64,000 nucleotides of DNA from Ancylobacter radicis (GCF_018449475.1 NZ_JAHCQH010000022.1:1-64000), one strand, 5' to 3'; positions 43,131-52,363 are shown, numbered from the stretch's first letter. Program-made: numbers and translations. Notes: generated by a model from the letters alone, not told the origin.

Positions 43131-43694
43131 ATGAAGGTCAGCCGCGAGCAGATGGCGGAGAACCGCCGCCGCATCCTGGAGGTCGCCAGCGAGCTGTTTC
43201 GCGACAGGGGGTTCGACGCGGTCAGCGTGGCGGAAGTGATGAAGGCCGCCGGGCTCACCCATGGCGGCTTCTATGGGCATTTCAGTTCAAAGGATGATCT
43301 GGTCGCGCAGACGCTGGCCCATGTCCTCGCGGCGGACTCGGGTGAAGGTGGCGATTTCCGCGCCTATCTCGGATCCTATCTGTCGCCGCGCCATCGCGAC
43401 AACCCGGCCGCGGGTTGCCCCACGGCAGGGCTCGCCGCCGCCATCCGCCACCAGACCCCGGCGGCACGCGGCGCGATGACGGAAGGGCTTCGCGCCCAGA
43501 TCGCCCGTATCGAGAAGGCACTCCCGGAGCTGGATCCGGCAGACCGGCACCGGGCAGCGATCGGCAGCTGGGCGGCGATGGTCGGGGCCGTCATTCTCGC
43601 CCGGGCCATTGCTGATCCCGCTCTTTCGGACGAGATCCTCGAGCAGACGCGGGCCTGGATCGAGGCGGGGATCAAGGATGGGGCAACCTTGTAG
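43131..43694 (+). CDS. TetR-family transcriptional regulator, 187 aa
   Basis: An N-terminal helix-turn-helix (RRRILEVASELFRDRGFDAV, SVAEVMKAAGLTHGGFYGHF) is followed by SSKDDLVAQTLAHVL and a C-terminal ligand domain with PAAGCPTAGLAAAIRHQ, as in the group repressing small oxidoreductases. ATG 43131 follows GGGAGATTTCGAA. The divergent SDR and its neighbours are likely targets through the palindrome at 43084. Confidence 0.9.
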   Translation: MKVSREQMAENRRRILEVASELFRDRGFDAVSVAEVMKAAGLTHGGFYGHFSSKDDLVAQTLAHVLAADSGEGGDFRAYLGSYLSPRHRDNPAAGCPTAGLAAAIRHQTPAARGAMTEGLRAQIARIEKALPELDPADRHRAAIGSWAAMVGAVILARAIADPALSDEILEQTRAWIEAGIKDGATL

Positions 43695-43754
43695 TTCCGA
43701 GGTCTGCGAACGGAGGGACATCTGGAGGACCGTTACGAGCACGCCTGAGGAGGT

Positions 43755-43964
43755 CGTGGATGACCGGGTCTGATCCCCGGATCACGTCCGGGGGCGGCCA
43801 TGACGTCGCTGGGAGACCAACGGTGTGCGGGGGGCATAGCGGCTCAGCAATGGCTCCCATCCGGAACGCCGTCATCCCCGGGCTTGGCCCGGGGACCCAC
43901 GCCTTGCCCGCCGCCCGCGCACGAGCCCAAGACGTGGATGGCCGGGTCGAGCCCGGCCATGACG
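43755..43964. repeat. two further copies of the dispersed palindromic repeat
   Basis: 43755-43806 matches the GTGGATG/CCCCGGATCACGTCCGGGG half of the repeat at 29024-29131; 43866-43964 carries the CCCGGGCTTGGCCCGGGGA half and GTGGATGGCCGGG. The 508-bp gap 43695-44202 contains no convincing gene. Confidence 0.7.
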
Positions 43965-44202
43965 TGGTGACGTTGGGGGCCCCATCGTGCAGCCGGGACC
44001 CCGCGTGAGACGCCGCCGCGGGCAGTAATCCTCCTCTGCAAAGGGCGTAACCAAGCTCGCACCCTCCACCACCCATCCCCCCTTGCCACGCGGCGCCTCC
44101 AACGCCATCTGGGCAGCATGAGACGGCGGCGCGGGACGTCGCTTGTGACAGGGGCCGGCGGCGTCGTTTGGGCGTCGTGCGGGCGTGGCGGAGACGAAGA
44201 TC

Positions 44203-44685
44203 ATGGCCGGGCTCAAACTGATCGCGCTGGATGCGGAAGACCTCGCCGTTCTCTCGGTGCATATGCAGGACGCCATCGTGACGGTGGGCGAGATGACCTA
44301 TCTGCCGAAGGAGCGGCGCTTCGTGCTGCTGGCCAACCGGTTCGATTGGGAAAAGGCGATCCAGGCCGAGGCGATGGCCGAGCCCGATGCGCCGTTCGGC
44401 GCGGCGGCGGCGAGCGCGGGGCCGTGCGTGCGCCGGCGCTCCGGCATGCGCTTCGAGCGCGTGCTGGCGGCACGGGTGCGCGGCATCGACCTCAAGAACA
44501 AGCTCGGCGTGCTCAATCTGCTGGCGCTGAAATTCGAGGAAACCCAGTCCCCCTCCGGGACGGTGAGCTTCCTGTTCTCCGGCGGCGGCGAGGTGCAGCT
44601 CGATGTCGAGTGCATGGAAGCGGGCCTTGAAGATCTCGGCCCCGCCTGGGATGCCGCCGGCACACCCTGCCACGATGTGAAATGA
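44203..44685 (+). CDS. DUF2948 family protein, 160 aa
   Basis: It starts MAGLKLIALDAEDLAVLSVH and continues MQDAIVTVGEMTYLPKERRFVLLANRFDWE, the hallmark of DUF2948, an uncharacterised family found mainly in Alphaproteobacteria next to hisD. The C-terminus FSGGGEVQLDVECMEAGLEDLG is also typical. ATG 44203 has GGAGA upstream; a GTG at 44185 is an alternative. In many relatives it directly follows murA; here about 15 kb separates them. Confidence 0.85.
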   Translation: MAGLKLIALDAEDLAVLSVHMQDAIVTVGEMTYLPKERRFVLLANRFDWEKAIQAEAMAEPDAPFGAAAASAGPCVRRRSGMRFERVLAARVRGIDLKNKLGVLNLLALKFEETQSPSGTVSFLFSGGGEVQLDVECMEAGLEDLGPAWDAAGTPCHDVK

Positions 44686-44849
44686 GCTCCGCCGGCCCGT
44701 GCTGTCCGGCGGGCGCGGGCGGCGCGCCAGGGTCCGCCATTGCCTCTTGTGTTCCGCCGGCCCGGTTGTGATAGGACGGGGGAGCTCAAGCGCGCCCCGT
44801 GCGGCTGGAGCGTTGTCGCGTCCACCGCATGCGCCTGCCAGGTTTCATC

Positions 44850-46142
44850 ATGCCGCTTCGCCTCTCCACCGCCGATCCTGATTTTGCCGCGCGCTTTTCG
44901 GCCTTTCTCGGCACCAAGCGGGAAGTATCGCAGGATGTCGCCGACGCGGTGGCGCGCATCATCAACGACGTGCGCGCGCGCGGCGACGCGGCGCTGATTG
45001 ATTTTTCCCGCCAGTTCGACCGGGTGGACCTCGCCACAATCGGCATCCGCGTGACGGAAGCCGAGATCGACGCGGCGGTGGCCGCCGCCGACCCCGCGAC
45101 CCGCGCGGCGCTGGCCTTCGCCCATGAGCGCATCCGCTCCCATCACGCCCGCCAGCTTCCTGCCAGCGGTCGCTATGTCGATGCCGCCGGCGTCGAGCTG
45201 GGCCATCGCTGGACGGCGGTCGAAGCGGTCGGCCTTTATGTGCCGGGCGGTACGGCGGCTTACCCGTCTTCGGTGCTGATGAACGCCGTGCCGGCCAAGG
45301 TGGCGGGCGTCGGTCGCCTCGCCATGGTGGTGCCGGCGCCCGATGGCGTGCTCAACCCGCTGGTGCTGGCCGCCGCGCGGCTGGCCGGCGTCGACGAGGT
45401 CTACCGCGTCGGCGGGGCGCAGGCGGTGGCCGCGCTTGCTTATGGGACGCAGACCATCGCCCCGGTGGCCAAGATCGTCGGGCCCGGCAATGCCTATGTG
45501 GCCGCCGCCAAGCGCCATGTGTTCGGCACGGTCGGCATCGACATGGTGGCCGGCCCCTCCGAGGTGCTGGTGATCGCCGATGGCGAGCAGAACCCGGACT
45601 GGATCGCCGCCGATTTGCTGGCGCAGGCCGAGCACGACACGGCGGCGCAGTCGATCCTGATGACCGATGACGCGGCGCTGGCCGAGGCGGTGATCGCTTC
45701 GGTCGAGCGCCAGCTCGCCACCCTGCCGCGCCGCGACATCGCCACGGCGAGCTGGGCCGATTACGGCGCGGTCATCCTGCTGCGCAGCCTGGATGAAGCC
45801 CCCGCGCTGTCCGACCGCATCGCCCCCGAGCACCTAGAAATCATGGCCGCCGATCCCGAGGCGCTGGTGGAGCGCATCCGCCATGCCGGGGCGATCTTTA
45901 TCGGCGCCCATACGCCGGAGGCGATCGGCGATTATGTCGGCGGCTCCAACCATGTGCTGCCCACCGCGCGCTCGGCCCGCTTCTCCTCCGGGCTCGGCGT
46001 GCTCGATTTCATGAAGCGTACCTCGATCCTCAAATGCGGCCCCGAGCAGCTTCGCGCGCTCGGCCCCGCGGCCATCGCGCTCGGCGAGGCGGAAGGGCTC
46101 GGCGCCCACGCCCGCTCGGTCGCGATCCGGCTCAACCTCTGA
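44850..46142 (+). CDS. hisD: histidinol dehydrogenase HisD
   Basis: Catalyses the last two steps of histidine synthesis, L-histidinol to L-histidine, using NAD and zinc. Signatures include [55 protein letters not shown] and [11 protein letters not shown]. The ATG at 44850 gives [15 protein letters not shown] and 430 residues, the family length; an earlier frame start at 44799 adds 17 unrelated residues. It is followed after 10 bp by the UPF0262 gene. Confidence 0.96.
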   Translation: MPLRLSTADPDFAARFSAFLGTKREVSQDVADAVARIINDVRARGDAALIDFSRQFDRVDLATIGIRVTEAEIDAAVAAADPATRAALAFAHERIRSHHARQLPASGRYVDAAGVELGHRWTAVEAVGLYVPGGTAAYPSSVLMNAVPAKVAGVGRLAMVVPAPDGVLNPLVLAAARLAGVDEVYRVGGAQAVAALAYGTQTIAPVAKIVGPGNAYVAAAKRHVFGTVGIDMVAGPSEVLVIADGEQNPDWIAADLLAQAEHDTAAQSILMTDDAALAEAVIASVERQLATLPRRDIATASWADYGAVILLRSLDEAPALSDRIAPEHLEIMAADPEALVERIRHAGAIFIGAHTPEAIGDYVGGSNHVLPTARSARFSSGLGVLDFMKRTSILKCGPEQLRALGPAAIALGEAEGLGAHARSVAIRLNL

Positions 46143-46152
46143 CGGAGGGGCC

Positions 46153-46707
46153 ATGGGTGACGGTGACAATCCGGGCGGTGACGTTCCGGGGGAGGGCGGT
46201 TCGGGGGAATATCCTCAGGAGAAAGACCCCCACGCCGCCACCCGCCGCCTCGCGGCGGTGACGCTCGATCCGGCCTCGATCGGTCGCGCCAGCCGCGATG
46301 TCGAGCATGAGCGCGCCGTGGCCATTTACGACCTGCTGGAAGAGAACAGCTTCGCGCCGCTGGGCGATGACGGGGCCGGCCCCTATTGCCTGGCCATTTC
46401 GCTCACCGAGGGCCGTCTTCTGCTCGACATCACCCGGCAGGATGGCGGCGCGGTGGTGCAGCACCATCTCTCCCTCACCCCGCTGCGGCGGGTGGTGCGC
46501 GATTATTTTCTCGTCTGCGAGAGCTATTATTCCGCCATCCGCACCCTGAGCCCCTCGCAGATCGAGGCGATCGACATGGGCCGGCGCGGTCTGCACAATG
46601 AAGGCTCGGAGGTGCTGCGCGAGCGGCTGAAGGACAAGGTCGCCCTCGATTTCAGCACCGCCCGGCGTCTGTTCACGCTGGTCTGCGCGCTGCACTGGAA
46701 AGGCTGA
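46153..46707 (+). CDS. UPF0262 family protein, 184 aa
   Basis: The core reads [38 protein letters not shown] and [19 protein letters not shown], diagnostic of UPF0262, a cytoplasmic alphaproteobacterial family of unknown function encoded after hisD. The first 30 residues are a disordered Gly/Asp-rich extension. It begins 10 bp after hisD and ends 2 bp before the phosphatase gene, so the three form an operon. Confidence 0.88.
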   Translation: MGDGDNPGGDVPGEGGSGEYPQEKDPHAATRRLAAVTLDPASIGRASRDVEHERAVAIYDLLEENSFAPLGDDGAGPYCLAISLTEGRLLLDITRQDGGAVVQHHLSLTPLRRVVRDYFLVCESYYSAIRTLSPSQIEAIDMGRRGLHNEGSEVLRERLKDKVALDFSTARRLFTLVCALHWKG

Positions 46708-46709
46708 GC

Positions 46710-47195
46710 GTGGACGGCCCTCCCGGCACCGCTGCCCTCGAAGGTCCCGTAGGTTCCACGCGCCGCGCGCGTCCGCAATCGGTGCTGTTCATGTGCGGGC
46801 AGAATGTGGTGCGCTCGCCCATGGCGGCGATTCTCGCCCGCCATCTGTTCGGCCGTTCGCTCTATGTCGGCTCGGCCGGCGTCATCAAGGGCGAGAACGA
46901 CCCCTTCGTGCGCGCCGCCATCGACGAGATCGGCCTCGACCTCAGCCGGCACCGGCCGCAGACGCTGGAGGAGCTGGAGGAGAATGAGGGCCTCGCCTTC
47001 GACCTCGTCATTACCCTCTCGCCCGACGCCCATCACCGCGCGCTGGAACTGACCCGCACCAACGCCATCGATGTCGAATACTGGCCGACCCCCGACCCCT
47101 CGCTGGCGAGCGGAAATCGCGAGCAGCGCATGGATGCCTACCGCACGGTGCGCGACGAGCTGGAAATGCGCATCAAGCGACGCTTTCGCGCCTGA
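46710..47195 (+). CDS. low-molecular-weight phosphotyrosine phosphatase-like protein, 161 aa
   Basis: The phosphatase loop Cys-x5-Arg is present in VLFMCGQNVVRSPMAA and the general-acid Asp in EYWPTPDPS. Related proteins in this operon are often labelled arsenate reductase or protein tyrosine phosphatase; the actual substrate is unknown. The start is GTG at 46710, 2 bp after the UPF0262 stop. The N-terminal 20 residues precede the conserved fold. Confidence 0.85.
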   Translation: MDGPPGTAALEGPVGSTRRARPQSVLFMCGQNVVRSPMAAILARHLFGRSLYVGSAGVIKGENDPFVRAAIDEIGLDLSRHRPQTLEELEENEGLAFDLVITLSPDAHHRALELTRTNAIDVEYWPTPDPSLASGNREQRMDAYRTVRDELEMRIKRRFRA

Positions 47196-47324
47196 TCGTC
47201 GACCTCACTGGCCTGATCGTTCACCTCACTGCACCGATAAGCCGTTCAATTTTGGCCCGGATTGAACTAGCGTGCGCCCCGACATGACCGCCCGTCGATG
47301 CGGCGGAATCAGGAGTTTTCTTGC

Positions 47325-47948
47325 GTGAATAGCCGCCCCAGACTGGTGCTGGCCTCGGGTTCGCCGCGCCGCCTCGCGCTGCTGGCCCAGGCCGGAATCG
47401 AACCCGAAGCCCTCCTCCCGGCTGATATCGACGAGACGCCCGAGCGCGGCGAGCTGCCCCGCCGTCTCGCCCAACGCCTTGCGCAGCAAAAGCTTTTGGC
47501 CGCCGACGCACGTCGCAAGCTGACCAGCGAGTATGACGGCGCCTATCTCCTCGCCGCCGATACGGTGGTGGCGGTGGGCCGTCGCATCCTGCCCAAGCCG
47601 GAGATCGCGGAGGAGGCCGCCGATTGCCTGCGCCTGCTGTCGGGCCGCGCCCACCGGGTCTATACCGGCATCGCCCTGATGACCCCGAAGGGCGCCATCC
47701 GCACCCGCCTGGTCGAAACCCGCGTCCGTTTCAAGCGTTTGTCCCGCGAGGAAATGGACGCCTACCTCGCCTCCCGCGAATGGCAGGGCAAGGCAGGAGG
47801 CTATGCAATTCAAGGACTTGCCGGCACATTCGTCATCAAGCTGGTCGGCTCCTACAGCAATGTCGTCGGCCTGCCGCTGGCGGAAACCGTGGCCCTGCTG
47901 GCGGGCGAACGCTTCCCGGTGTTGCAGCGTTGGGGCCATCCGGCGTGA
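47325..47948 (+). CDS. maf: Maf-family nucleotide pyrophosphatase, 207 aa
   Basis: Maf proteins hydrolyse non-canonical nucleotides (such as dTTP/UTP or modified bases) and have been linked to septum inhibition. Signatures: [44 protein letters not shown] and [13 protein letters not shown]. The start is set at GTG 47325, with AGGAG about 10 bp upstream; an ATG at 47298 would place that site inside the gene. infA, often located here in relatives, is absent from the 129-bp gap. Confidence 0.92.
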   Translation: MNSRPRLVLASGSPRRLALLAQAGIEPEALLPADIDETPERGELPRRLAQRLAQQKLLAADARRKLTSEYDGAYLLAADTVVAVGRRILPKPEIAEEAADCLRLLSGRAHRVYTGIALMTPKGAIRTRLVETRVRFKRLSREEMDAYLASREWQGKAGGYAIQGLAGTFVIKLVGSYSNVVGLPLAETVALLAGERFPVLQRWGHPA

Positions 47949-47963
47949 AGGGAGGAGCCCGCC

Positions 47964-48170
47964 ATGGTGGATGAACCGCCCGCCGCCAAGCCATGCCCGA
48001 TCTGCGGCAAGCCGATGGTGGAGAAGTACAAACCCTTCTGCTCCAGCCGCTGCGCCGATGTCGATCTGCACCGCTGGCTCACCGGCGCCTATGCCATTCC
48101 GGTGACGGAGGAAGACGACGAGGACGGCGAGGAACCCTCCCTCGCTCCCGCGCCGCCCCGCGAGAGGTAG
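47964..48170 (+). CDS. yacG: DNA gyrase inhibitor YacG, 68 aa
   Basis: A small zinc protein that binds GyrB. The four zinc ligands are visible: PCPICGKPM (Cys-x2-Cys) and FCSSRCADVDLHRW (Cys-x3-Cys), followed by the family tail AYAIP and an acidic stretch. GGAGGAG lies upstream. It is the last gene of the hisD-maf block. Nothing else is seen in 48171-48419. Confidence 0.92.
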   Translation: MVDEPPAAKPCPICGKPMVEKYKPFCSSRCADVDLHRWLTGAYAIPVTEEDDEDGEEPSLAPAPPRER

Positions 48171-48419
48171 TATGCAGCCTCGATCCAGGCTGAAGCGGGC
48201 CTGACGCTCGGATTGCCGGTGCGGCGCGCCGGGTGGGCGGCGAATGTCGGCCAACCACGCAAGGGCTTCCGACGTTCCCGACATTCAAGGGTGATGCCCG
48301 TCGCTTCTCTGTCATGTCTGGGGAAAAGCCCGCACATTCCGGCCCCAGGCATATGGACAGCGGCAGGGGGAGACTCTATAACCCGCCCGCTCCGCACGGC
48401 CTTCGCGCCATGCCGGTAT

Positions 48420-48495
48420 GCCCAGGTAGCTCAGCTGGTAGAGCATGCGACTGAAAATCGCAGTGTCGGCGGTTCGACTCCGTCCCTGGGCACCA
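48420..48495 (+). tRNA. tRNA-Phe (anticodon GAA)
   Basis: A full cloverleaf: acceptor GCCCAGG/CCTGGGC, D-arm GCTC/GAGC, anticodon arm TGCGA-CTGAAAA-TCGCA with GAA, T-arm GGCGG-TTCGACT-CCGTC, and an encoded CCA at 48493-48495. Confidence 0.97.
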
Positions 48496-48620
48496 TTTCC
48501 TCGCTTTAGGCCGCTCGCCGAAGCTCAGAAACCCCGAAATTCATTGAGGTTAGGCCAGTCTCGAAGCTCATAGCGGCTTTGGGTGGCTCGTTGGCATCCG
48601 TGAAATTTGTTGGCATGGTC

Positions 48621-48642
48621 GTTGGCATCCGCGGATGCCAAC
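48621..48642. repeat. perfect 22-bp palindrome with clustered TTGGCAT repeats
   Basis: The half-site GTTGGCATCCG is followed immediately by its complement. Additional TTGGCAT copies lie at about 48591-48618 and an inverted copy at about 48650-48657. The cluster sits between tRNA-Phe and an integrase remnant and resembles arm-type integrase binding sites. Confidence 0.55.
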
Positions 48643-48672
48643 AAATCGCGATGCCAACAGGGGGCGCCTCGA

Positions 48673-48849
48673 ATGCCATTGACAGATGTCGCGATCCGGC
48701 AGGCTAAGGGCGGTGATAAGCCATTCAAGCTGTCAGATGGAGGCGGGCTGCATCTTCTCGTTACACCCACCGGCTCCAAGCTCTGGAGGCTATCCTACCG
48801 GTTCGACGGGAAGGTAACGGGCATTCGGGTGCTTTTCTGCGATGGATGA
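48673..48849 (+). pseudogene. N-terminal remnant of a P4-type integrase beside tRNA-Phe
   Basis: The 58 residues read MPLTDVAIRQAKGGDKPFKL, SDGGGLHLLVTPTGSKLWRL and SYRFDGK, the conserved DUF4102 N-terminus of P4-like tyrosine integrases. The frame then ends at TGA where YDGKEK-x-LGxYP would be expected; core-binding and catalytic domains are missing. It is a relic of a deleted island in tRNA-Phe. Confidence 0.85.
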
Positions 48850-48928
48850 TCGCAGGCATGTGGGCGGCGGCCAGCGTAGCGGCTGCTGGAGCGGGCCGGC
48901 CTTCAACTGATAAGCGTCGCGGCGGGGC

Positions 48929-50044
48929 TCAGGAGCGCGCGCGTCGCCCTCCGCCGAGGCGGGAACGGGCGGGCCGGCGCGGGAGGAAGAACAGGGCCCG
49001 GCCCTCGACCAGAAAGGCAATGCCGAGCCGGGCGCCGATCATCATGCCCGCGACCGCAAGGGGAAAGGAGAGCGCCATCAGCGAGCCGGCGGTGATGCCC
49101 TGCCCGATGGTGCACCCGCCGCACAGCACGCCGCCGGCGCCCATCAGCACGGCGCCCAGCAGATGCCGCTTCATCTCGCGGGCGTCGTCGAAGGCTTCCC
49201 AGCGGAACTCGTCGCCCGCCCGTGCGGCGGCGAAGGCGCCAAGGATCACGCCGACGATCGAGCCGGTGCCGAAATTCAGCAGCGTCGCGCCGTCGAGCAG
49301 TAGCCCGTGCAGGGTGATCGCGACCGGCGCGACGAAGGTCAGGCTCTGCGGCCGGGCCGCCTGCTGGAATTCGTCGACGAGAAACTGCGTCGCCAGCCAA
49401 CCGCCGATCACCCCGGCGCCGAGCACGACACCGGCCGCAAGCAGGCGCCGCGCCTTGCGCAGGCGCGTGTCGGCCACGGCGAGAGCGATGAGGATGGCGG
49501 CGATGCCGGCCGCAAGTAGGGCGCGGCTCGACAGGCCGAGCAAGGGCTCGATCAGGCCCGGCAGGTCGGCCTGTCCGGAGTGGGGGATGGCGAGAGCCCA
49601 GGCCTCGCCGAAGGCGATCCTGTAGGTCGCCAGCGTGCCGCGCAGCATGGCGTAGGCGGTTATGCCGAAGACCAGGAGAACCACAAGGCTACGCAGATCA
49701 CCGGAGCCCAGCCGGATGCAACTGCCAAACGCGCAGGTGCCGACCAGCGCCATGCCGAGGCCAAACATGACGCCGCCGAACGCGATGCCGATCCACGGCA
49801 GCGCGCCGGGGACGTAGGAGGTTGCCTGCGGATCGAGCAGGCCGGTCAGGACGAGGAATTGCGTGCCGGCAATGGCGATACCCAGCGCCAGGCCGAAGAC
49901 GCGCAGCCGGCGGGTATCGGAGCCCACCAGCGCGTCCTCGATGGCGCCAAAGCTGCACAGGCGGGCGCGACGGGTGGTGAAGCCCACGGCGATCCCGATG
50001 GCGAGGCCGGCGAGGGCGGCCCACCACGCATTGAGGTCGTCCAT
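48929..50044 (-). CDS. YeeE/YedE-family membrane transporter (thiosulfate uptake type), 371 aa
   Basis: A multi-helix inner-membrane protein with the Cys motifs of the TsuA/YeeE family: TRRARLCSFG near the N-terminus, ALVGTCAFGSCIRLGSGDL and LCGGCTIGQGITAGSLMAL. The family imports thiosulfate or related sulfur. ATG 50044 gives MDDLNAWWAALAGL; a longer frame to 50092 adds 16 polar residues. It is the third gene of the leftward soxS-soxR operon, consistent with supplying or exporting sulfur compounds for the Sox system. Confidence 0.88.
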   Translation of the reverse strand: MDDLNAWWAALAGLAIGIAVGFTTRRARLCSFGAIEDALVGSDTRRLRVFGLALGIAIAGTQFLVLTGLLDPQATSYVPGALPWIGIAFGGVMFGLGMALVGTCAFGSCIRLGSGDLRSLVVLLVFGITAYAMLRGTLATYRIAFGEAWALAIPHSGQADLPGLIEPLLGLSSRALLAAGIAAILIALAVADTRLRKARRLLAAGVVLGAGVIGGWLATQFLVDEFQQAARPQSLTFVAPVAITLHGLLLDGATLLNFGTGSIVGVILGAFAAARAGDEFRWEAFDDAREMKRHLLGAVLMGAGGVLCGGCTIGQGITAGSLMALSFPLAVAGMMIGARLGIAFLVEGRALFFLPRRPARSRLGGGRRARS

Positions 50045-50113
50045 TGCGCCTGGTCCTCCCGTCCCATGGCTCCCGCGGGCATTGGTGCCCATCTCGGCCG
50101 GCGCTTATGTGGC

Positions 50114-50485
50114 TCAGTCTTCCTTGGTTCCGCAGAAGATGTCGTAGATCACGCTGATCAGCCGGCGCACATCCTCGTCGGCTAGGCTGTAATAGACCGT
50201 CTTGCCGTCGCGCCGGGTAGTGACGAGGTCGTCCAGCCGCAGGCGGGCAAGCTGCTGCGACACGGTCGGCTGGCGCAACGACAGGATGTTTTCAAGCTCG
50301 GTGACGGAGCGCTCGCGCTCCGCCAGCAGGCACAGCAGCAGCAGGCGGTTCTCATGCGAGACGGCCTTGAGGAAGTCGCTCGCTTCCCGCGCATTGCGCA
50401 TGAGACGGTCGAGCTCCGGCGAGACCTCCGGGCCGTCGCGTAACTCGTCCTCAATGCGTTTGGAAACAATTCCAGTCATCACCAC
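50114..50485 (-). CDS. soxR: ArsR-family regulator SoxR (BigR/SqrR-like persulfide sensor)
   Basis: A winged helix protein of 123 residues with SHENRLLLLCLLAERERSV, recognition helix LRQPTVSQQLARLRLDDLV and the wing RRDGKTVYYSLAD. Two Cys, one in LLCLLAE and one in IFCGTKED, match the pair that forms a polysulfide bridge in BigR and SqrR. Such repressors release sox or sulfide genes when reactive sulfur accumulates. It follows soxS by 47 bp. Targets are probably the ATTC/GAAT sites in the sox intergenic gaps. Confidence 0.85.
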   Translation of the reverse strand: MVMTGIVSKRIEDELRDGPEVSPELDRLMRNAREASDFLKAVSHENRLLLLCLLAERERSVTELENILSLRQPTVSQQLARLRLDDLVTTRRDGKTVYYSLADEDVRRLISVIYDIFCGTKED

Positions 50486-50532
50486 GTCGCTTTCAATTCC
50501 AGCCTATCGGACTCGCCCCGCCTGCAAAAGCG

Positions 50533-50916
50533 TCATGGCGTCCGCGGCAATTTCTTGGTCAGTTCCGCGAGCAGCCCCCAGAAAGCCTCCTCGCCGGCAT
50601 AGCCTGGGATCCTCCCGACCTCGCGCCCATTCTCGACCAGCACGAAGGTCGGAGTGTAGCGCACTGGCGCGGCCAGAGTGGCCAGCGCGGCATCGTCGTC
50701 GCCGAGATCGAGCCGGCGCAGCGGCGCCACACGCCCCTCCTCGGTCTCAGGATAGATGGGGGCGATCTCACGGTCGAAGCGCTGGCACCAGACGCAGCCC
50801 GGCTGCTCGAACACCAGTAGTTCTGCCGCCTTCGCCGGCGCCGCGCCCCACAACGCGCCTGCGATCGCGCCGAAGACGGCGACGCTGGCAAACGCCGTGC
50901 CGCGCCATCCGCTCAT
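50533..50916 (-). CDS. soxS: periplasmic thioredoxin-like protein SoxS
   Basis: A signal peptide (GTAFASVAVFGAIAGALWGA then AKAAE) is followed by a thioredoxin-like fold with the redox motif PGCVWCQRFDREIAP and cis-Pro in RYTPTFVLVENG. In Paracoccus, SoxS keeps SoxY active by reducing its Cys. ATG 50916 has GGAAAG upstream; longer frames are possible. It leads the leftward operon with soxR and the YeeE-type gene, divergent from soxVW. Confidence 0.85.
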   Translation of the reverse strand: MSGWRGTAFASVAVFGAIAGALWGAAPAKAAELLVFEQPGCVWCQRFDREIAPIYPETEEGRVAPLRRLDLGDDDAALATLAAPVRYTPTFVLVENGREVGRIPGYAGEEAFWGLLAELTKKLPRTP

Positions 50917-50984
50917 CTTTCCGTGAAGCCGTGGCTGTATGATCTCTACCAGATGACGTTGTCTCATTCCCATTATATAAACGC

Positions 50985-50998
50985 ATTCGAATATGAAT
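50985..50998. promoter_or_regulatory. candidate SoxR operator between soxS and soxV
   Basis: ATTC-N6-GAAT, containing ATTCGAAT and abutting GAATTC, lies in the AT-rich divergent gap. Similar ATTC...(G/T)AAT elements occur at 53991 and 56759, the other main gaps of the cluster. Confidence 0.45.
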
Positions 50999-51045
50999 TC
51001 GATGGCCAATCCGCCGCAGAGCGGAGCGGGCCGTGAGGAAACGCC

Positions 51046-51771
51046 GTGTCGCTCGATATAACGTTGCCCGGGGCCTTCGGGGCCGGCCTCCTTTCCTTCG
51101 CCTCGCCCTGCGTGCTGCCGCTTGTCCCGGCCTATCTCGGCTTTCTGGGTGGTGCCGGTCGCGGCATCTCCGGCGGGTGCGTGACGCGCGCGCGGCTGGT
51201 CGCTCTCTCCGTGGCTTTCGTCGCCGGCTTTTCCAGCGTTTTCATCCTGCTCGGCGCCACCGCCTCGCAGCTTGGCCAGTGGTTTGCCGTGCACGCACCG
51301 GTTCTGACGATCGTGGCGGGAGCGATGCTGATCCTGTTCGGCCTGCATTTCCTCGGCCTGCTGCGCCTTCCGCTGCTCTACCGCCGGGTGGCGCCGGATG
51401 TGGCACGCGCCCCCGCCGGGCTCGCCGGCGCCTATCTGGTCGGGCTCGCCTTCGGTTTCGGCTGGACGCCCTGCGTCGGGCCGATCCTGTCGATGATCCT
51501 CATCATCGCCGGCACCGAGGATTCCCTCTCCAAAGGCGTGCTGCTGCTGTCCACCTATGCCGCCGGGATCGGCCTGCCCTTCATCGCGGCAGCGGCATTC
51601 TCAACCGGCTTCCTGCGCTGGTCGGCGGCGATGCGCTCGCGCCTCGGCCTGGTCGAGAAGGCCTCCGGCGTGCTGCTGGTCGCCACCGGCGTCGTCTTCA
51701 TCGGCGGCTGGATGCCGCAATTATCCGCCTGGCTGCTCGATACCTTCCCCACACTCGGCGCGATCGGATAA
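51046..51771 (+). CDS. soxV: CcdA/DsbD-like membrane thiol transporter SoxV
   Basis: A six-helix membrane protein with the two conserved Cys segments LLSFASPCVLPLVPAYLGFL and FGFGWTPCVGPILSMIL, which shuttle electrons from cytoplasmic thioredoxin to the periplasm. In sox clusters it passes reductant to SoxW. The start is GTG 51046 after GAGGAAACGCC. soxW follows 26 bp downstream. Confidence 0.92.
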   Translation: MSLDITLPGAFGAGLLSFASPCVLPLVPAYLGFLGGAGRGISGGCVTRARLVALSVAFVAGFSSVFILLGATASQLGQWFAVHAPVLTIVAGAMLILFGLHFLGLLRLPLLYRRVAPDVARAPAGLAGAYLVGLAFGFGWTPCVGPILSMILIIAGTEDSLSKGVLLLSTYAAGIGLPFIAAAAFSTGFLRWSAAMRSRLGLVEKASGVLLVATGVVFIGGWMPQLSAWLLDTFPTLGAIG

Positions 51772-51797
51772 GGCGCGCCCGTGAGATGGAGCCGATC

Positions 51798-52355
51798 ATG
51801 GAACTCCACTTGACCCGCCGTTCGCTTGCCCTTGCCACAAGCGCGCTGCTTCTCGCTCCCGGCGCCGGCCGCGCCGCGACCCTCCTCGGCGAGGACGGGC
51901 TGTATGTACAGGACTGGTATGTCGAGAGTTTCCTCGACCTCTCCGAGGATTTCGCAGCGGCAAGGGCGGCGGGAAAGGGCTTCGCGCTTCAATGGAGCCA
52001 ACGCGGTTGCCCGCTCTGCAAGCGGCTGCATACGGAGTATTTCGCCGATCCGGTCATCGAATCCTATGTGCGCGACCACTTCAGTGTCGTCCATCTCGAC
52101 ATTTTCGGTTCGCGCGAGGTGACGGGCTTCGAGAGCGCAGCGCGGTCGGAGAAGGCCCTTGCAGGGCAGTATGCGGTGCGGGCGACGCCCACCTTCCAGT
52201 TCTTCGGCATGCGGGGCGGCCGGGTGGTGGAGGTGGCCCGGCTGCCGGGTCTGCTGCCCAAGCCCGAGTTCCTGGCCATGTTCAAATATGTCGAAGCCGG
52301 CGCCTATGACGGCACCGGCTTCGAAGCCTGGATGGCGGCGCAGAAGGCGCCTTAG
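51798..52355 (+). CDS. soxW: periplasmic thioredoxin SoxW
   Basis: A signal peptide (MELHLTRRSLALATSALLLA, then GAGRAA) precedes a thioredoxin fold with QRGCPLCKRLHTEYF (Cys-x2-Cys) and cis-Pro in RATPTFQFFG. SoxW receives electrons from SoxV in the periplasm. ATG 51798 has GGAG about 8 bases upstream; an in-frame ATG at 51786 is possible. It converges on soxX, whose stop lies 8 bp away. Confidence 0.9.
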   Translation: MELHLTRRSLALATSALLLAPGAGRAATLLGEDGLYVQDWYVESFLDLSEDFAAARAAGKGFALQWSQRGCPLCKRLHTEYFADPVIESYVRDHFSVVHLDIFGSREVTGFESAARSEKALAGQYAVRATPTFQFFGMRGGRVVEVARLPGLLPKPEFLAMFKYVEAGAYDGTGFEAWMAAQKAP

Positions 52356-52363
52356 GTGGTCAG

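Noticed and set aside
43672-44673. 333-codon minus-strand frame across the intergenic repeats and DUF2948
   Set aside because: Covers noncoding palindromes and is antisense to DUF2948.
44298-45833. 511-codon minus-strand frame opposite hisD
   Set aside because: Antisense shadow of a complete hisD.
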